In this document: positions 5,592-6,568 of the stretch, piece by piece
How the letters are laid out: every line of letters begins with the position of its first letter
How positions within the stretch are numbered: the first letter of the stretch is position 1
Source: an uncultured Rhodoferax sp.
Lineage (GTDB): Bacteria > Pseudomonadota > Gammaproteobacteria > Burkholderiales > Burkholderiaceae_C
NCBI GenBank assembly: GCA_936943465.1
Contig: CAKZJN010000387.1
Coordinates: 1 to 6,568, forward strand
Direction of reading: 5' to 3'
DNA: 6,568 nucleotides
Position numbers and translations under genes: made by a program
Notes under the pieces: generated by a model
The model's database searches: none
Told to the model about the DNA's origin: nothing
Seen by the model: the letters and a program-made list of their open reading frames with translations, nothing else

Positions 5592-6568
5592 TGCTTGACG
5601 CTCCCTGCCAGATCAAAAATCGGCATATACAAAAGAATCACGATTCCACCAATCAACAGCCCGAGCAGCGCCATCAAGATCGGTTCAAACAGGCGCACTG
5701 CCCAGTCCACCCAGCGCGCGGTTTCCTCGTCGTGGTAATCGGCAATGCGGCCCAGCATTTCAGACATGCTGCCGCTGTGCTCACCCACGCTCAGCATGCG
5801 GTTGCCCACCTTGGTGGTCAGGCCGTTGCTGTCCAGCGCGCGGGAAATCGGTTCGCCCTGGGATATCTGGCGCGAGGCACTGGCCAATTGGTCGCGCATG
5901 GCGCTGCTCAACATGGTGGCGGCCAGGCCGAGGGCTGGGACGATGGGCGTGCCGCCGCGCAGCAGCATCGCCAGCGTGCGGTACAGGCGGGCCAGTTCAT
6001 AAATACGCAGGCGCACGCCCACACCGGGCAATGCGCGAATGCGGGTGCCAAACCAGGCGCGCGTGGCGGGGAGCGAAAACACGCCCACCACCGCGCCGAT
6101 CAGCGCCACCACGGCGAACAAAATCTCAAACGGATGCGCACCGATGACGCGGCCAATGTCAAACAGCAGAGCCGAAGCCCAGGGCATTTCGCTACCCGAG
6201 TCACGGTACACACCGGCAAACTTGGGCACCACAAAACCAATCAGGAAGGCCGAAACCAGCAAGCCCACGATCAACAGCATGACCGGGTAAATCAGCGCCG
6301 AAATGATGCGCTTGCGGGCATCGTCCATGCGGCGTGCGTACTCGCTGTAGCGCTGCAAGGTTTCTTCCAGGCTGCCGGTGCGCTCGCTGGCACGTACGCC
6401 GGCAATCAGGATTTGCGGAAAGTCTCCACCCGACTCCACCAGTGCGTCAGAAAGGCGGCCACCGCGTCGCAACTTGAGCAGCAGCGCCTCGACCACCGAG
6501 CGCGCGCTCAAATTGATTTCCTTTTCCGCCATCGCCTCCAGTGCGCTCACCAGGCTCAGGCCGGCACG
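5588..6568 (-). CDS. gspF: GspF/PilC-family inner-membrane platform protein (partial, N-terminus missing)
   Basis: Polytopic inner-membrane platform protein on which the ATPase acts to extrude pseudopilin or pilin subunits. 326 residues are visible and the frame is open to the right edge. It begins RAGLSLVSALEA, a conserved early stretch of the family, so roughly 60-80 N-terminal residues lie outside. The GTG at 6550 is an internal valine codon, not a start. Two homologous T2SSF domains are seen: the first around visible residues 1-107 (GVRASERTGSLEETLQRYSEY), the second around 190-310 (MLSVGEHSGSMSEMLGRIADY). Membrane segments lie at about 90-113, 147-167 and 295-315. The C-terminus LLYMPIFDLAGSVKQ is the typical family ending. 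The stop overlaps the ATPase start (ATGA). The F-before-E order with tight overlap supports a shared operon. Confidence 0.95.
   Translation of the reverse strand, partial: RAGLSLVSALEAMAEKEINLSARSVVEALLLKLRRGGRLSDALVESGGDFPQILIAGVRASERTGSLEETLQRYSEYARRMDDARKRIISALIYPVMLLIVGLLVSAFLIGFVVPKFAGVYRDSGSEMPWASALLFDIGRVIGAHPFEILFAVVALIGAVVGVFSLPATRAWFGTRIRALPGVGVRLRIYELARLYRTLAMLLRGGTPIVPALGLAATMLSSAMRDQLASASRQISQGEPISRALDSNGLTTKVGNRMLSVGEHSGSMSEMLGRIADYHDEETARWVDWAVRLFEPILMALLGLLIGGIVILLYMPIFDLAGSVKQ
5601..5606 (-). promoter_or_regulatory. Ribosome binding site of the ATPase gene
   Basis: The minus strand reads AGGGAG nine bases before the ATG at 5591, inside the last codons of the F-like gene. It agrees with the ATG as start and with coupled translation of the two overlapping genes. 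Confidence 0.65.

Noticed and set aside
6548..6550. GTG at 6550 as start of the GspF-like gene
   Set aside because: The frame stays open to the edge and the residues before it (RAGLSL) belong to the conserved GspF family sequence, so the gene is truncated by the window.

Overview
The window looks like part of the chromosome of a Gram-negative betaproteobacterium. High-GC codon use and the gene set suggest Burkholderiales, with a Comamonadaceae-like genome (Rhodoferax or Polaromonas relatives) as my best guess. No taxonomic marker gene is present, so this is an impression from protein style only. Every supported gene is on the minus strand, so the locus reads from the right edge to the left edge.

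In transcription order there are seven consecutive genes: a GspF/PilC-like inner-membrane platform protein (5588-6568, N-terminus beyond the right edge); a GspE/PilB-like hexameric ATPase (3897-5591); a PilM/MshI-like actin-fold protein (3083-3913, GTG start); a PilN-like bitopic protein (2484-3086); a PilO/GspM-like bitopic protein (1945-2514); a short PilP/GspC-like periplasmic protein (1499-1948); and a TPR-containing lipoprotein secretin of the GspD/PilQ/MshL class (1-1502, C-terminus beyond the left edge). Adjacent genes always overlap: four junctions are the 4-base ATGA type, one overlap is 17 bases and one is 31 bases. There is no intergenic DNA, and I see no promoter, terminator, RNA gene, CRISPR array or mobile element. 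The pattern fits one translationally coupled operon whose ends lie outside the window.

Together the genes encode the core of a type IV filament-family machine. The secretin forms the outer-membrane pore. The P-, O- and N-like proteins bridge the periplasm. The M-like protein couples them to the cytoplasmic ATPase, and the ATPase works with the F-like platform to build a (pseudo)pilus. The mixture is unusual: the ATPase, platform and gene order recall type II secretion, while the M-N-O-P block recalls type IV or MSHA pili. The secretin carries its own lipobox and TPR repeats. I recall similar Burkholderiales loci annotated as 'secretion system X', and I know of no characterised substrate or function. 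No pilin, pseudopilin or prepilin peptidase gene is in view, so pilus and secretion functions cannot be separated from this window alone.
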